Shown piece by piece: positions 35,918 to 45,887 of a stretch of 64,000 nucleotides of DNA; positions within the stretch are counted from its first letter, which is position 1; each line of letters begins with the position of its first letter. Source of the DNA: Paenibacillus peoriae KCTC 3763 (GTDB taxonomy: Bacteria; Bacillota; Bacilli; Paenibacillales; Paenibacillaceae). Where the stretch lies: assembly GCF_000236805.1 (NCBI RefSeq), contig NZ_AGFX01000016.1, positions 62,001-126,000 of the forward strand, in the 5' to 3' direction. The notes under the pieces are model-generated. The model was not told the DNA's origin. It ran no database searches and saw only the letters and a list, made by a program, of their open reading frames with translations. The position numbers and the translations under genes are program-made.

Positions 35918-37498
35918 TTATGGAGCCATCTCCAAAAACTTGGCTGACGGATTTTTCTCCATAGCGGTACGCATAGCATATTCGTTTTCGAACAAGGCGA
36001 CATAATTACCTTTTTTATCTTTTACCAGCGTAGAGTTAATACGGAATTTGCTCGGATCAATCTGCTCATCCACGATCCAGCGTGCAAATTGGAATGGCAT
36101 ACGCTGAAGCTGTACGTCTACTCCGTATTCGCCCTTCATGCGATATTCAAATACTTCAAATTGCAGTTGGCCGACAACACCCAGTAGCGTATCGTCGAAG
36201 CTTACCGTACGGAACACCTGAATCGTACCTTCCTCGGTTAGCTGATCAATCCCCTTCTGATACTGCTTGTGCTTCAAAGCATTTTTCACAGTAACCTTGG
36301 CGAAAATCTCAGGCGAGAAGGTCGGCAATTCATCAAATACGATCTCGCTGCCTTGACTGAGTGAATCGCCAATACGGAAAATACCCGGATCAAACAATCC
36401 AATAATATCGCCCGGGAAAGCTTCCTCGACAATATCACGATCCTGTGCCAGAAACTGCTGCGGTTGGGACAGCTTAATCTCTTTGCCCATCCGAACATGC
36501 TTAACACTCATCCCGCGTTGGAACTTACCAGACACAATGCGCAAAAATGCGATACGGTCGCGGTGAGCCGGGTTCATGTTAGCTTGAATTTTAAATACAT
36601 AGCCGGTAAATTTCTCGTTCGTTGGCTCGATTTCCCCCGCTGTGCTGCGACGCGGCTCCGGTTTAGGAGCAAGCTGGAGAAAGTTTTCCAGGAACGTCTG
36701 CACACCAAAATTGTTGATCGCACTACCGAAGAAAACAGGTGTTAATTCTCCGCGCTGTACTTTCTCCATGTCAAAAGGATCGCCCGCTACATCAAGTAGC
36801 TCCAAATCCTGACACAATTGGTCATGCAGATATTCCCCCGCCATCTCGCGAATGATCGAATCATTGTAATCCTCCACTTTTTGTACCTTAATCGTGGAAT
36901 GATCGTCTCCCTGAAACAACTCGACCTGATTCTTGACACGGTCGTAGACACCACACAGATCCCGCCCTGTTCCAATCGGCCAGTTCATAGGAACCGAACG
37001 GATACCAAGCACCTGCTCCAGTTCTTCCATCAGATCAAAGGGGCTGCGTCCCTCACGGTCCAGCTTGTTAATAAATGTGAAAATCGGAATTCCGCGCTTC
37101 GCACAAACTTGAAACAGCTTGATCGTTTGCGCTTCCACACCTTTCGCCACGTCAATCAGCATGACCGCGCTATCTGCGGCTGTCAACGTGCGATACGTGT
37201 CTTCACTGAAATCCTGGTGACCCGGGGTATCCAGAATATTAATACGATGTCCCATAAAATCAAATTGCATAACCGAGGATGTAACCGAAATCCCCCGCTG
37301 CTTTTCTATTTCCATCCAGTCACTCGTCGCATGCTTGCTTGCTTTACGTGCTTTGACTGTACCCGCAAGACGGATTGCGCCCCCGAACAGCAGCAGCTTT
37401 TCCGTCAATGTTGTTTTCCCCGCATCTGGGTGAGAAATAATCGCAAACGTGCGCCGTTTGTCAACTTCCTGTTGAAGTATATCTGTCGTTTTACTCAT
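35918..37498 (-). CDS. prfC: peptide chain release factor 3
   Basis: Translational GTPase that recycles RF1/RF2 after termination, 526 residues. G1 is SHPDAGKTTLTEK, switch II DTPGHQDFSEDTYR, and the guanine-specificity motif NKLDREGR. I start at ATG 37498 (MSKTTDILQQEVDKRRTF), preceded by AAGGG; the open frame to 37744 upstream is leader sequence. Domains II and III follow with normal length. Single gene. Confidence 0.96.
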   Translation of the reverse strand: MSKTTDILQQEVDKRRTFAIISHPDAGKTTLTEKLLLFGGAIRLAGTVKARKASKHATSDWMEIEKQRGISVTSSVMQFDFMGHRINILDTPGHQDFSEDTYRTLTAADSAVMLIDVAKGVEAQTIKLFQVCAKRGIPIFTFINKLDREGRSPFDLMEELEQVLGIRSVPMNWPIGTGRDLCGVYDRVKNQVELFQGDDHSTIKVQKVEDYNDSIIREMAGEYLHDQLCQDLELLDVAGDPFDMEKVQRGELTPVFFGSAINNFGVQTFLENFLQLAPKPEPRRSTAGEIEPTNEKFTGYVFKIQANMNPAHRDRIAFLRIVSGKFQRGMSVKHVRMGKEIKLSQPQQFLAQDRDIVEEAFPGDIIGLFDPGIFRIGDSLSQGSEIVFDELPTFSPEIFAKVTVKNALKHKQYQKGIDQLTEEGTIQVFRTVSFDDTLLGVVGQLQFEVFEYRMKGEYGVDVQLQRMPFQFARWIVDEQIDPSKFRINSTLVKDKKGNYVALFENEYAMRTAMEKNPSAKFLEMAP

Positions 37499-37699
37499 TT
37501 CACATATCCCTTCATGATCAAATCCATTGCATTCGTTGCTCAAGCTATTCATAAAAAGGCCATGATACACGCCTGATTTCATCACCATATTCATTATAAA
37601 TACGATCTTATTTACATGTTTTAGCCTGCCTTTTAACTTATAATCAGTTGCAAACTGAAAACCTGAGACTAAGCTATTATAGCATACTCCGAACGCAAA

Positions 37700-37737
37700 G
37701 CATCCCCTTACATCCTGAACAGGACATAGGGGGATGC
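37700..37737 (-). terminator. terminator after zwf
   Basis: GCATCCCC...TCCTG and its complement form a long, slightly imperfect stem 15 bases beyond the zwf stop, followed by TTTGCG. T run is short. Confidence 0.65.
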
Positions 37738-37751
37738 TGGACAAATCGGGA

Positions 37752-39308
37752 TTACTGAGCGCCGCCTACCCGCCAGATGACATTATCTTCATCCTGACCG
37801 CTAACCGGCCACCACTTGAAGCCATCCTGCTCCAATAGCTTGTGGGCACCTTCCGGTCCCCATGAGCCTGCAGCATAGGTTTCCAGCGTATCCGGGGTTT
37901 GCTGCCATGCCTTGGCGATTCGATCGACGAATCCCCAAGCTGTGGCAACCTCATCCCAACGCGTGAAGTACGTCGAGTCACCCTCAATCGCGTCCATCAG
38001 CAACCGTTCGTAAGCCTCGGGCGAGTTGATTCCCACCATGCAGCTTTGGCAAAAATCCATAGCCAGCGGCTCGATATCTGATTCGGAGCCAGGCTTCTTG
38101 GCATTGATTTTAATGTAAATGCCCTCCATTGGATTGACTCGAATGACGAGCAGGTTCGGCTCCAGCTTATGCTTTTGACCGAGATATACATTTGTCGGCA
38201 TGCTCTTGAACTCCACAACGATCTCCGTTGTTTTGACAGGGAGACGTTTGCCCGTGCGAATATAGAACGGCACGCCCGCCCAACGGAAATTATCTACAAA
38301 CACGCGAGAAGCAAAATAAGTCTCTGTGTTCGACTGTGGATCAACCTTGTCCTCTTCACGATATCCAGGCAGCTGCTGACCGCGATAGCTACCTTCTGTG
38401 TATTGGCCACGTACCACATTGGTTTGCACATCCTCAGTCGATTCAAAAGGACGCAGCGAGCGCAACACCTTTACCTTTTCATCACGGATATCCTCAGGCA
38501 GCAAACGACTAGGCGGTTCCATCGCAATCATCGTCAGCATTTGCAGCATATGATTCTGTCCCATATCGCGCAAGGCTCCGGAATGATCGTAGTAACCTCC
38601 GCGTTCTTCCACGCCTACCGTTTCACTAAGTGTAATTTGCACATTGGCAATATGCTTATTATTCCACAATGGTTCAAAGAAAGCGTTGGCGAACCGGATC
38701 ACCTCGATATTTTGTACCATTTCCTTGCCCAGATAGTGGTCGATCCGATAAATCTCTTCTTCGGCAAATACTTCACGTATTTCAACGTTCAACTCTTTTG
38801 CGGATTCGAGGTTATAACCGAATGGCTTCTCAATGACAAGACGATTCCAGCCTTTCCCATCCAGCATACCGCCTTCTTTCAGGCTCTTCGACACGTTACC
38901 GAATAGTTCAGGAGCCAAAGCCAAATAAAACAGCCGATTTCCCGGAATGTTAAACTTGTTCTCGATAGACTCTGTCTGCCGTCTCAGCTCATGGAAGCCT
39001 TCAACATTGTTGATATCCAGCGATTTATATTCAAAATGCTCGGCAAACGCCTGCCATTCTTGATCATTTTCTGCCTTGTAGCGACTAAACTCCTGTATGG
39101 AAGCGTACAAGTCATTACGGAATTCTTCCTCTGTGCGAGGGCGTCTTGCTACACCAATAACGGCGAAATCTTCAGCAAGCTTTCCTTCACGGTACAAGCT
39201 GTAAATCGCAGGAAATAGCTTACGGCGAGCCAAATCGCCAGTAGCACCAAAAATAAACAAAACTGCACCTTGTGTCACAACAGATTCTTTAACAGGTATG
39301 TCAGCCAT
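37752..39308 (-). CDS. zwf: glucose-6-phosphate 1-dehydrogenase
   Basis: First enzyme of the oxidative pentose phosphate pathway, making NADPH and 6-phosphogluconolactone. The N-terminal FIFGATGDLARRKLFPAIY binds NADP and RIDHYLGKEMVQNI carries the substrate-binding Lys and catalytic His. ATG 39308 has GAGG six bases upstream; earlier in-frame starts to 39344 do not. 518 residues, normal. Monocistronic with a terminator behind. Confidence 0.96.
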   Translation of the reverse strand: MADIPVKESVVTQGAVLFIFGATGDLARRKLFPAIYSLYREGKLAEDFAVIGVARRPRTEEEFRNDLYASIQEFSRYKAENDQEWQAFAEHFEYKSLDINNVEGFHELRRQTESIENKFNIPGNRLFYLALAPELFGNVSKSLKEGGMLDGKGWNRLVIEKPFGYNLESAKELNVEIREVFAEEEIYRIDHYLGKEMVQNIEVIRFANAFFEPLWNNKHIANVQITLSETVGVEERGGYYDHSGALRDMGQNHMLQMLTMIAMEPPSRLLPEDIRDEKVKVLRSLRPFESTEDVQTNVVRGQYTEGSYRGQQLPGYREEDKVDPQSNTETYFASRVFVDNFRWAGVPFYIRTGKRLPVKTTEIVVEFKSMPTNVYLGQKHKLEPNLLVIRVNPMEGIYIKINAKKPGSESDIEPLAMDFCQSCMVGINSPEAYERLLMDAIEGDSTYFTRWDEVATAWGFVDRIAKAWQQTPDTLETYAAGSWGPEGAHKLLEQDGFKWWPVSGQDEDNVIWRVGGAQ

Positions 39309-39495
39309 GAAGTACCTCATTCTTCCCATGTCAAGATTCCGCAATCCACAATCCTCGAAATCCGCATGTAGTATTGTGTATATTTAAACAAGATCATACT
39401 TGATTTTCGAAAAACATGGAACTAAAGATTTGATGACATTTTATCATATTCTACATGGATAAGCCATCCGATCAATCATAAATTTACCTTATAAG

Positions 39496-40266
39496 TCAGT
39501 ATTCTATCGTAATGAGCGGAAATCCAAGTGTGATACGTGTATCCTGCTCTTCCCCATCTTCATGCACAGCCATCTGCATATGTACCTGATGTTCACCGCT
39601 TTGAATGCTTAACGGCAGCTCAGGAGCTTCATAGGATACAGCCAGCGTAGTTGCATCTGTGTATCTTTCCTTGGCCTGCATGGAAAGGTCTCTGGCTAAG
39701 CTCTCCTCTGTCAGCTTCAACAACTGGCTCACGGATTTCCCGGAATGTAGTGAACGCTGAACGGTCGTGTTCCACTGCGCTTGTACTCCCACGGACTTTA
39801 ATAGCGCAGCACAGAGCTTATGAGCCTGGATCAGTTGCTCACGTCCTGCATCGCTACTGTCCAGTTGAACAACCACATACCATTGCTTAGCCTGCCGTTC
39901 CATCATGTTTAAGCGCATATTAAGGCTTTCACTTTCACTGTCACGAACAGAACGATATACCGTGTGACCATTTTCCACGAGCTTGTTTACAGCAGGCATA
40001 TTCAGTTGATCGGCTATCTGTGCCGCTATAACCTCTGGATTTTCACCGTTAGCAGTCCAATCCCCTTGCCATTTCACAACCAGCTTATCCAGCGTGCCGG
40101 GGGCCTGATCCGAGACGGTTAACAACGAACGCAATGCTTCTTCTGCCTCACGGGAATCATATCGAGTCGTCTGAAGTGCTCCATAACGCCAGCCAGCCAG
40201 TACCAGCACCGCTCCCAAAACTACAATAGCAAACATCCCTTTTTTTATCATCCCTGCTTTTAGCAT
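39496..40266 (-). CDS. ywmB: YwmB family (TATA-box-binding-fold) protein
   Basis: 256-residue protein with an N-terminal membrane anchor or signal (MFAIVVLGAVLVLAGWRYG, about residues 10-30) and an extracytoplasmic domain matching B. subtilis YwmB (DUF1779). Function is unknown in the family; in Bacillus the gene is near cell-wall genes. ATG 40266 is used because GGGAGG lies seven bases upstream; two earlier in-frame Mets overlap or precede it. Confidence 0.85.
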   Translation of the reverse strand: MLKAGMIKKGMFAIVVLGAVLVLAGWRYGALQTTRYDSREAEEALRSLLTVSDQAPGTLDKLVVKWQGDWTANGENPEVIAAQIADQLNMPAVNKLVENGHTVYRSVRDSESESLNMRLNMMERQAKQWYVVVQLDSSDAGREQLIQAHKLCAALLKSVGVQAQWNTTVQRSLHSGKSVSQLLKLTEESLARDLSMQAKERYTDATTLAVSYEAPELPLSIQSGEHQVHMQMAVHEDGEEQDTRITLGFPLITIEY

Positions 40267-40510
40267 CGTCATTCCTCCCGCTTCGTAACCATCCGTTTCC
40301 AAATACGATCTGAATGCCTTCTTCTTGGGCTGGTTTGAAATCTATAAATCTATCAATAGCATTCCCATTACCGGAGGTTCTATACGTCGCAAAAATGAAG
40401 CAATGCCTTTTAAAATATTCATCTGCCTACTGGGTGTTCGACCATACATCGTAGGCACCGTGAGAATAAACTAGGATCACAACGCATCTTATCCCAAAAG
40501 AGGTGAAAAC

Positions 40511-40993
40511 ATGTTTCCCATTTACCCTATAACTGAAACCGGCGTAGCACCTTATGGCGGTCAGATGGTATGTGCAGTTATGCGTGATGGTACGAGGTAC
40601 GTCGGCATCTTAAGCGGGTGTAGTAAAGGCAAGTTGATGTTGAACGGATACCCTTCCTCCTCGCCCGGCAGCCTTTATTCCGGAAGCTATAGCAACAAGG
40701 AGAAACAACAAGACAAGAAGGTATCCTCTAAAAAGAAAAAAAGAAATTCCAAAAACAAAGCAAATCCTTCTGCGAAGCTAAATTCCTTAGTTAGACCAGC
40801 CAACCGGGTTCTAAGCCCATTCTATCCTTATGACACAGGAGGATTGGGCTACGGTGGATATGGATATGGTGGATATGGATATGGTGGACCAGGGTATGGC
40901 AGCGGATATGGTCGATATGGCAGATATGGATACGGGGCAGGGTTGGCGCTTGATTTGGCCTTAATCGCCTTTTTGTTCCTACTTATTATCTAA
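40511..40993 (+). CDS. Gly/Tyr-rich repeat protein
   Basis: 160 residues. An N-terminal segment (GQMVCAVMRDGTRYVGILSG) looks like a small Sm/SH3-like beta fold. A lysine-rich linker (KKKKRNSKNKANPSAK) follows, then Gly-Tyr repeats of the GYGGYGYGG type at about residues 115-140, and a hydrophobic C-terminus (ALDLALIAFLFLLII). The composition recalls spore-coat or surface proteins of Bacillales, but no function is known. AGAGGTG precedes the ATG. Confidence 0.75.
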   Translation: MFPIYPITETGVAPYGGQMVCAVMRDGTRYVGILSGCSKGKLMLNGYPSSSPGSLYSGSYSNKEKQQDKKVSSKKKKRNSKNKANPSAKLNSLVRPANRVLSPFYPYDTGGLGYGGYGYGGYGYGGPGYGSGYGRYGRYGYGAGLALDLALIAFLFLLII

Positions 40994-41014
40994 AGATTGT
41001 GAATATAACGAAAA

Positions 41015-41043
41015 AACCGGAAGACTCATTTGGTCCTCCGGTT
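41015..41043. terminator. terminator between the Gly/Tyr-rich gene and liaR
   Basis: AACCGGAAGAC and GTCCTCCGGTT pair with one mismatch around a short loop, with A and T runs on either side, so likely bidirectional. Confidence 0.8.
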
Positions 41044-41066
41044 CTTTGTCTTCGTCTCTCTACATT

Positions 41067-41717
41067 TTACTCTGCTAATCCGTTTTTGTAGGCGTAGATG
41101 GCCGCCTGTGTGCGATCCTCCACACCTAGTTTGGCCAGCAGGTTGGTGACATGGAATTTTACCGTCTTGATCCCGATAATCAGCTCATCTGCGATATCCT
41201 GATTGGATTTTCCTTGTGCCAATAACCGGAGTACCTCCATTTCTCGATCCGTCAGCTCCGCATGCGCGGGTGCCTCAGCCTGTGGCTGGCGGAATCGATT
41301 CATCATCTTGGAGGCTACCTGCGACTCTAGCACAGACTGCCCGCGTGCAGCTGCACGAATCGCATCCGCGATCTCGGATGCACGGGACGTTTTGAGCAGA
41401 TAGCTGAATGCCCCCGCTTCAATGACGGGATACATTTTCTCGTCGTCCAAATAACTCGTCAGCACAATGACCTTCGTCTCTGGAAGCAGACGCAGCACTT
41501 GACGTGTCGTCTCAATGCCGTCCATGCCATCCATGACCAGATCCATCAAAATCACATTCGGATTGTATTCCGTAGCCAACCGTATGCCTTCTTCTCCGCT
41601 CCCAGCCTCGCCAACCACTTCTATGCCTTCTTCCGTACCCAGCACTGCCGCGAGGCCAATCCGTACCATTTCATGGTCGTCTACCAGCAGTACGCTAATC
41701 GGTAATCCCGTTTCCAT
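41067..41717 (-). CDS. liaR: LiaR/VraR-type response regulator
   Basis: NarL-family response regulator. Receiver domain at 1-120 with phospho-Asp in NVILMDLVMDG; LuxR-type helix-turn-helix at the C-terminus (LTDREMEVLRLLAQGKSNQD). ATG 41717 (METGLPISVLLVDDHE) is nine bases after GGAAGGA and overlaps the histidine kinase gene by 23 bases. It responds with LiaS to cell-envelope damage and probably activates this same operon from the direct repeats at 45921-45956. Confidence 0.93.
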   Translation of the reverse strand: METGLPISVLLVDDHEMVRIGLAAVLGTEEGIEVVGEAGSGEEGIRLATEYNPNVILMDLVMDGMDGIETTRQVLRLLPETKVIVLTSYLDDEKMYPVIEAGAFSYLLKTSRASEIADAIRAAARGQSVLESQVASKMMNRFRQPQAEAPAHAELTDREMEVLRLLAQGKSNQDIADELIIGIKTVKFHVTNLLAKLGVEDRTQAAIYAYKNGLAE

Positions 41718-42774
41718 GATCATCGTTCCTTCCGCTTTCATCATTAATAACTGGCACTGACACCTCAATCCGTGTCCCTTTTCCCGGAGCCGTTATATAC
41801 TGAATAGCTCCTCCAATCTCGCTGACCCGTTCCTGCATCGTGGATAATCCATATGAAGTCTGCTTTTTCTCATCCAGTTCAAATCCAACACCGTTATCCC
41901 GAATTGTCAAACGGACGGAATCCGGCCGTTGCACGATACGAATCTCCATACGGTTTGCTTTGGCATGACGCAACGTATTAGACATAGCTTCCTGAACAAT
42001 ACGAAACAGGTGATTCTCAATACCTTTAACTAACTGTACTCCGCTCTCTATCTCAAAATCAATCTCCATCGGTACCTTCGCCTGCAGCTCCTGTATCAAA
42101 TCACGCAAGCCTTGCTCCAGTCGTTTCCCTTCCAGATAGACAGGCCGCAGATGAAGCAGTAGCGCCCGCATTTCGGATTGCGCCACGGAAGACATTTCTT
42201 CAATCAGTGCCACTTGACGCTGCGCTTTATCAAAATCCTTATCCAGCGTCCTGCCGACAGCGGTCGCCGTCATGGAGATGGCGAACAATTGCTGGGATAC
42301 TGCATCATGCAGCTCCCTGGCCAACCGTTGCCGTTCCTCGACAATCGCAGTTATCCGGGCCTGCTCTGCCAGTTGGGCATTATTTGTAGACAACCGCTGC
42401 AAAGACGTAACCTGCTCCTGCCACTTGTGTCCGATTCGCTCCAGTTGCTCGCCCAGCCTGCCCAGCTCATCATGGCCCAGTGGCGGCAGCTCACGTGCAG
42501 GAGTTCCCTTTTCCCACATCAGCAGCGTCTCTCTCAGCATTTCCAGCCTGCTTTTAAAGCGATAGCTCTCATAAAATCCGTATATGGCCCCTGTTCCAAT
42601 CAACACCAGTATTACGGCTCCTACAAATTTCAATATCATCCCCCAGGTCGGGAACGACTTCACATATCCATATGTATACAGCATATAAAAGACAACTACG
42701 CCCACAACAACACACAGGAGGATACCTTCACCCATACTGCGGGTTACCATGTTGGACGTTTTTTTATGACTCAT
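41695..42774 (-). CDS. liaS: LiaS-type sensor histidine kinase
   Basis: Membrane histidine kinase of 359 residues with two N-terminal helices (ILLCVVVGVVVFYMLYTYG and VGAVILVLIGTGAIYGFY), a HAMP-like linker, the phospho-His in RQRLARELHDAVSQQLF (HisKA_3), and ATP-binding motifs NTLRHAKANR and DNGVGF. The lack of a large sensor domain is typical of intramembrane-sensing kinases. LiaF, encoded just upstream, normally holds it inactive. Confidence 0.93.
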   Translation of the reverse strand: MSHKKTSNMVTRSMGEGILLCVVVGVVVFYMLYTYGYVKSFPTWGMILKFVGAVILVLIGTGAIYGFYESYRFKSRLEMLRETLLMWEKGTPARELPPLGHDELGRLGEQLERIGHKWQEQVTSLQRLSTNNAQLAEQARITAIVEERQRLARELHDAVSQQLFAISMTATAVGRTLDKDFDKAQRQVALIEEMSSVAQSEMRALLLHLRPVYLEGKRLEQGLRDLIQELQAKVPMEIDFEIESGVQLVKGIENHLFRIVQEAMSNTLRHAKANRMEIRIVQRPDSVRLTIRDNGVGFELDEKKQTSYGLSTMQERVSEIGGAIQYITAPGKGTRIEVSVPVINDESGRNDDHGNGITD

Positions 42775-42789
42775 CCCGGCTCCTCCTGA

Positions 42790-43437
42790 TCAATAAAATC
42801 GGACACGTACATCGCCCGCTAAATATGAAACGACAAACTTCACTTTACATTCACTCTGCGCATAGTTCGGTGACTTCCAAACCATCCGATTGAGCAGACC
42901 CGCTTCATGATCACGGTCAAACTGAATCTGCCCGAACAGCACGAACATTTCCACCTCTACACCGTAATTATCCGGTAGCGTGATGTCAATATCACCGAAG
43001 ATCCCCTGCAAAAATATGACGGGTTCACGTTCTTCCGGAATAGCCAACGTCAAATCAGCATCCACATCCCCAACCACATGCCATATGCTTGTGCTGCGTA
43101 AGCTCCACGGCACTTCGTCCCATTTAAGATTGGATATAAAGTTGTGCTTAAATATAGAGCTTTGGCCTTTATGCAGCTTTCTGGAACGTGAATAGAACGC
43201 AGCCAACGAGGCTAAAGTGATCACCACAAACAAAAACAGATGATCCAGCACCAGCAGCCCAGCTCCGATTGCGAGCATCGTATATCCCTTTTTGATTTTG
43301 GAATTGCGAATCTTATATATTCCAATCAACATCAGGATCAGTGCAACCACGGAGAGGAAACCAATCCACTGACCGAATAAAATTATAATTCCGACGCCGA
43401 TCCCTGCCAGTGCCAAGGCTGATTTTCTTCTCTCCAT
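42790..43437 (-). CDS. liaF: LiaF-like inhibitor protein
   Basis: 215-residue protein with about four N-terminal membrane helices and a C-terminal beta-rich DUF2154 domain (DITLPDNYGVEVEMFVLFGQ). In B. subtilis LiaF keeps LiaS off until envelope stress. It starts 15 bases before liaS. A stem-loop at 43472-43503 separates it from the upstream pspA/liaH gene. Confidence 0.9.
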   Translation of the reverse strand: MERRKSALALAGIGVGIIILFGQWIGFLSVVALILMLIGIYKIRNSKIKKGYTMLAIGAGLLVLDHLFLFVVITLASLAAFYSRSRKLHKGQSSIFKHNFISNLKWDEVPWSLRSTSIWHVVGDVDADLTLAIPEEREPVIFLQGIFGDIDITLPDNYGVEVEMFVLFGQIQFDRDHEAGLLNRMVWKSPNYAQSECKVKFVVSYLAGDVRVRFY

Positions 43438-43471
43438 GTTGCACCCCCTTTTTGTTTATACAGGAAGGAAA

Positions 43472-43503
43472 AGCCATAGTGGCGCGACTACCGCCATATG
43501 GCT
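43472..43503 (-). terminator. attenuating hairpin between liaH and liaF
   Basis: AGCCATATGGCG pairs with the complementary CGCCACTATGGCT arm (one bulge), followed by TTTTCC on the minus strand. A leaky terminator here would keep liaFSR below the level of the psp genes. Confidence 0.6.
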
Positions 43504-43583
43504 TCTCGAACCGTACAGATTGAGCACTGTTATTGGCTAGTGTCCATCTATACAGCATATCATAATGTGTTGTTTCCGAGTAG

Positions 43584-44288
43584 TCAGTCCTTCTTAATAT
43601 CTACAGGTTTAGCACCTGCCTGAATTTTGGACTTCAACTGTTGAAACTGCTCATCCACTTTGAATTGTTTTTCAGCCTCTGCCGGATTGACATATGCTTC
43701 TCCCGGAGCTTGACGATAAGGAGCACGCAGTACGTCAGCCTCTGCCTCCATTTGCATGATTTTTTCTTCCATGCGGTGGAAACCGAGCGAAGCAGACCCG
43801 CTTTCAATCGTATGCAAGCTGTTGATTTGCGACATTTGCTTTTTGGCTTTCGCCATTTGGGCACGGGATACCAGCTCATTACGCTTATTGCGCATTTTGT
43901 AGAATTCATCCTTCATGTCGTGGAGCTGCTGTACCAATTCTTTGGCTTGAAGCTCAGCTTGTGTGTGCAAGTCACGGTACTCATCCTGCTTTTGCACAAA
44001 ATAAATCTTCTCGCCCAGCAGCTTGCGTGCTACTTCTTCCTGACCATTCCGCAATGCGGATTCGGCTTGCTTTTCGCGCTCATTGGATACACGTACAGCT
44101 TCCTCCAAGCGCTGTTTCATGCGACGTTCATTTGCCATTTGCTTGGCAACCGTTACCTCAGCCTCGTGAATTTCTGCCTCCATATCGCGCAAATACTGAT
44201 TTAGCATAATAACCGGATCTTCCACTTTATCCAGCACTTCATTCACCGATGCTCTTGTCATATCCTTCATTCTTTTAAAGATTCCCAT
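43584..44288 (-). CDS. liaH: PspA/IM30 family protein (LiaH-like)
   Basis: ESCRT-III-like membrane-protection protein, 234 residues, almost entirely coiled coil. The N-terminus [20 protein letters not shown] is the amphipathic membrane-binding helix, followed by [14 protein letters not shown], the PspA hallmark. Its start overlaps the stop of pspC by one base. It is expected to form large oligomers on damaged membrane. Confidence 0.93.
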   Translation of the reverse strand: MGIFKRMKDMTRASVNEVLDKVEDPVIMLNQYLRDMEAEIHEAEVTVAKQMANERRMKQRLEEAVRVSNEREKQAESALRNGQEEVARKLLGEKIYFVQKQDEYRDLHTQAELQAKELVQQLHDMKDEFYKMRNKRNELVSRAQMAKAKKQMSQINSLHTIESGSASLGFHRMEEKIMQMEAEADVLRAPYRQAPGEAYVNPAEAEKQFKVDEQFQQLKSKIQAGAKPVDIKKD

Positions 44289-44773
44289 TATTTACGTTCT
44301 CCCTTCTCAAATTGCTCTACTTTTTTACGTAACTCTTCCAATTCCTTTTTCATTGCTTTTTTCTCGATATCTTCCATCATGGAATCCAGATCACTATTGT
44401 GGCCTGTATTAAATTTGGATGAATGGCGGGCATCTTGACCAAACGGGTTCGAATTGCCGTATGCTCCGCCCTGATTGTAACCAGTTCCCTGTCCATACTG
44501 CGATCTTGTACTATTACCGCCATAATAGCGTGGGTCCTGTTGGGTGTAGGGACCGCTATCTGGACCAAATCCTCCATCAAAAGGAGATCTTGGCTCCTTG
44601 GAGATCACCAGCGCAGCAATCACATAAATCATAAAGGTGGTACCTGCAGTAATAAAGAAACTGATCACAACCAGAATACGTATCCAAGTTGAGTCCATTC
44701 CTGTTGCGTCAGAAAGACCGCCACATACCCCAGTTAATACTTTATCCCGGCTTGATCGGTAAATTCGGGTCAT
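44288..44773 (-). CDS. PspC-domain protein
   Basis: 161-residue membrane protein. The PspC domain occupies the first 65 residues ([20 protein letters not shown], then [20 protein letters not shown]). A Gly/Gln/Tyr/Asn-rich linker and a C-terminal coiled coil ([20 protein letters not shown]) follow, a good candidate for contact with the PspA proteins encoded on both sides. ATG 44773 chosen; a TTG two codons earlier is possible. Confidence 0.9.
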   Translation of the reverse strand: MTRIYRSSRDKVLTGVCGGLSDATGMDSTWIRILVVISFFITAGTTFMIYVIAALVISKEPRSPFDGGFGPDSGPYTQQDPRYYGGNSTRSQYGQGTGYNQGGAYGNSNPFGQDARHSSKFNTGHNSDLDSMMEDIEKKAMKKELEELRKKVEQFEKGERK

Positions 44774-44780
44774 AATCAAT

Positions 44781-45449
44781 TTACTCCTTCCCGCTGTTGT
44801 TCAGCTTGCTTTTCAGTCTCGCCCACTCTTGTTCGAGCAGCGATCCACCGCCTTGAGCATCCCTTGCATGCTCCTCACCCCGACGTAAATCACGCAGACT
44901 CTGCGTTTCTGCTTCCATATCGGCTACCCGGTCTTCCAAGCGGTTGAACATTCGGGGAACATTTCGTCCGCCGTATGTACCTGCCCGTTCGTTCATCTGT
45001 TGCTGGAGTCTCAATGTTTGTACACGTGCGGCATAATACTGACGCTTACTGTGTACCGTTTGGTATTCTGTCTTTAATGTATCCAGCTGTTGCTCCAATT
45101 CACGTAGTGATTCACGGCTCTGCTCCCACAGCTCTCTATACTGCTCTTCTTTTTCTGCATACAGCATTTTTTCCTGAAGGGCCAGCTTGGCAACGTGTTC
45201 TTCATCTGCTTTCAAAGCCAGTAGCGCCTGTTCCTCCCGTTTGGCCTGCATGGACAATGCATGATCCAGTTGCTGCTTCATCTGTCTTGTATGCACTGCA
45301 TATTGCTGATGGAGTTTTTCCGCTTCGGCGATTTCCTGGCGGGTATTATATAGAAACTGGTCAATCAGTTGCACCGGATCTTGACTTTGTTCCAAATGCT
45401 CATTGAAGGTTGCTACCGTAATATCACGCATTCTTCGAAAAACACTCAT
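44781..45449 (-). CDS. second PspA/IM30 family protein
   Basis: 222-residue coiled-coil paralogue of the LiaH-like protein: MSVFRRMRDITVATFNEHLE, then QDPVQLIDQFLYNTRQEI. It is shorter at the C-terminus and more diverged. Having two PspA proteins flanking one PspC within a lia operon is uncommon, and they may co-assemble. It follows the liaI-like gene after 88 bases. Confidence 0.9.
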   Translation of the reverse strand: MSVFRRMRDITVATFNEHLEQSQDPVQLIDQFLYNTRQEIAEAEKLHQQYAVHTRQMKQQLDHALSMQAKREEQALLALKADEEHVAKLALQEKMLYAEKEEQYRELWEQSRESLRELEQQLDTLKTEYQTVHSKRQYYAARVQTLRLQQQMNERAGTYGGRNVPRMFNRLEDRVADMEAETQSLRDLRRGEEHARDAQGGGSLLEQEWARLKSKLNNSGKE

Positions 45450-45537
45450 TAGCGCCTGCTCCTTTCACATTTCGTATTTTCACAATTTCAATACTGCTTG
45501 TTTTCTATAACCTTCTTCATTCCTCAAACTGTCAAAA

Positions 45538-45849
45538 TCAGTAGTGTCTTCTGCGGCCGCTCAGCATGGATACACCAAATATGATTAACCCGATTGCCAG
45601 CAGCGGCCCAATGAGCCAGGATAATTTGCCCAGTAAAATCAGTACCCCAAGCACAAGCACGATCCAGCCGAAGAGTGCATTTCCTCTTTTCACACCGTAG
45701 TACCCCAGCATAATCATGGCTATCGGAATTAAGTAACCAATCAGATGTCCTAAAAAGTAACCGAAAAATGGAGTAAACTTACCAAGCAGCAAAATCGAGC
45801 CTAACACGATCAATGCAATTGCCAGGCCATTCCCTTTGTTAACTCTCAT
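45538..45849 (-). CDS. liaI: LiaI-LiaF-like transmembrane protein
   Basis: Small 103-residue membrane protein with three or four helices (GLAIALIVLGSILLLGKFTP, FGWIVLVLGVLILLG) and a basic C-terminus (GRRRHY), matching the LiaI/LiaF transmembrane region (DUF5668). In B. subtilis LiaI anchors LiaH at the membrane. It heads the seven-gene operon and its own promoter and operator lie just upstream. Confidence 0.85.
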   Translation of the reverse strand: MRVNKGNGLAIALIVLGSILLLGKFTPFFGYFLGHLIGYLIPIAMIMLGYYGVKRGNALFGWIVLVLGVLILLGKLSWLIGPLLAIGLIIFGVSMLSGRRRHY

Positions 45850-45887
45850 GATCTCTCACCGCCTTTCACTGTGTCTTGCTTATGTCC

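Noticed and set aside
36818-37576. 252-codon open frame opposite prfC
   Set aside because: Antisense to a clear, conserved GTPase gene; no domain and no ribosome site.
38169-38906. 245-codon open frame opposite zwf
   Set aside because: Antisense shadow of a conserved enzyme gene.
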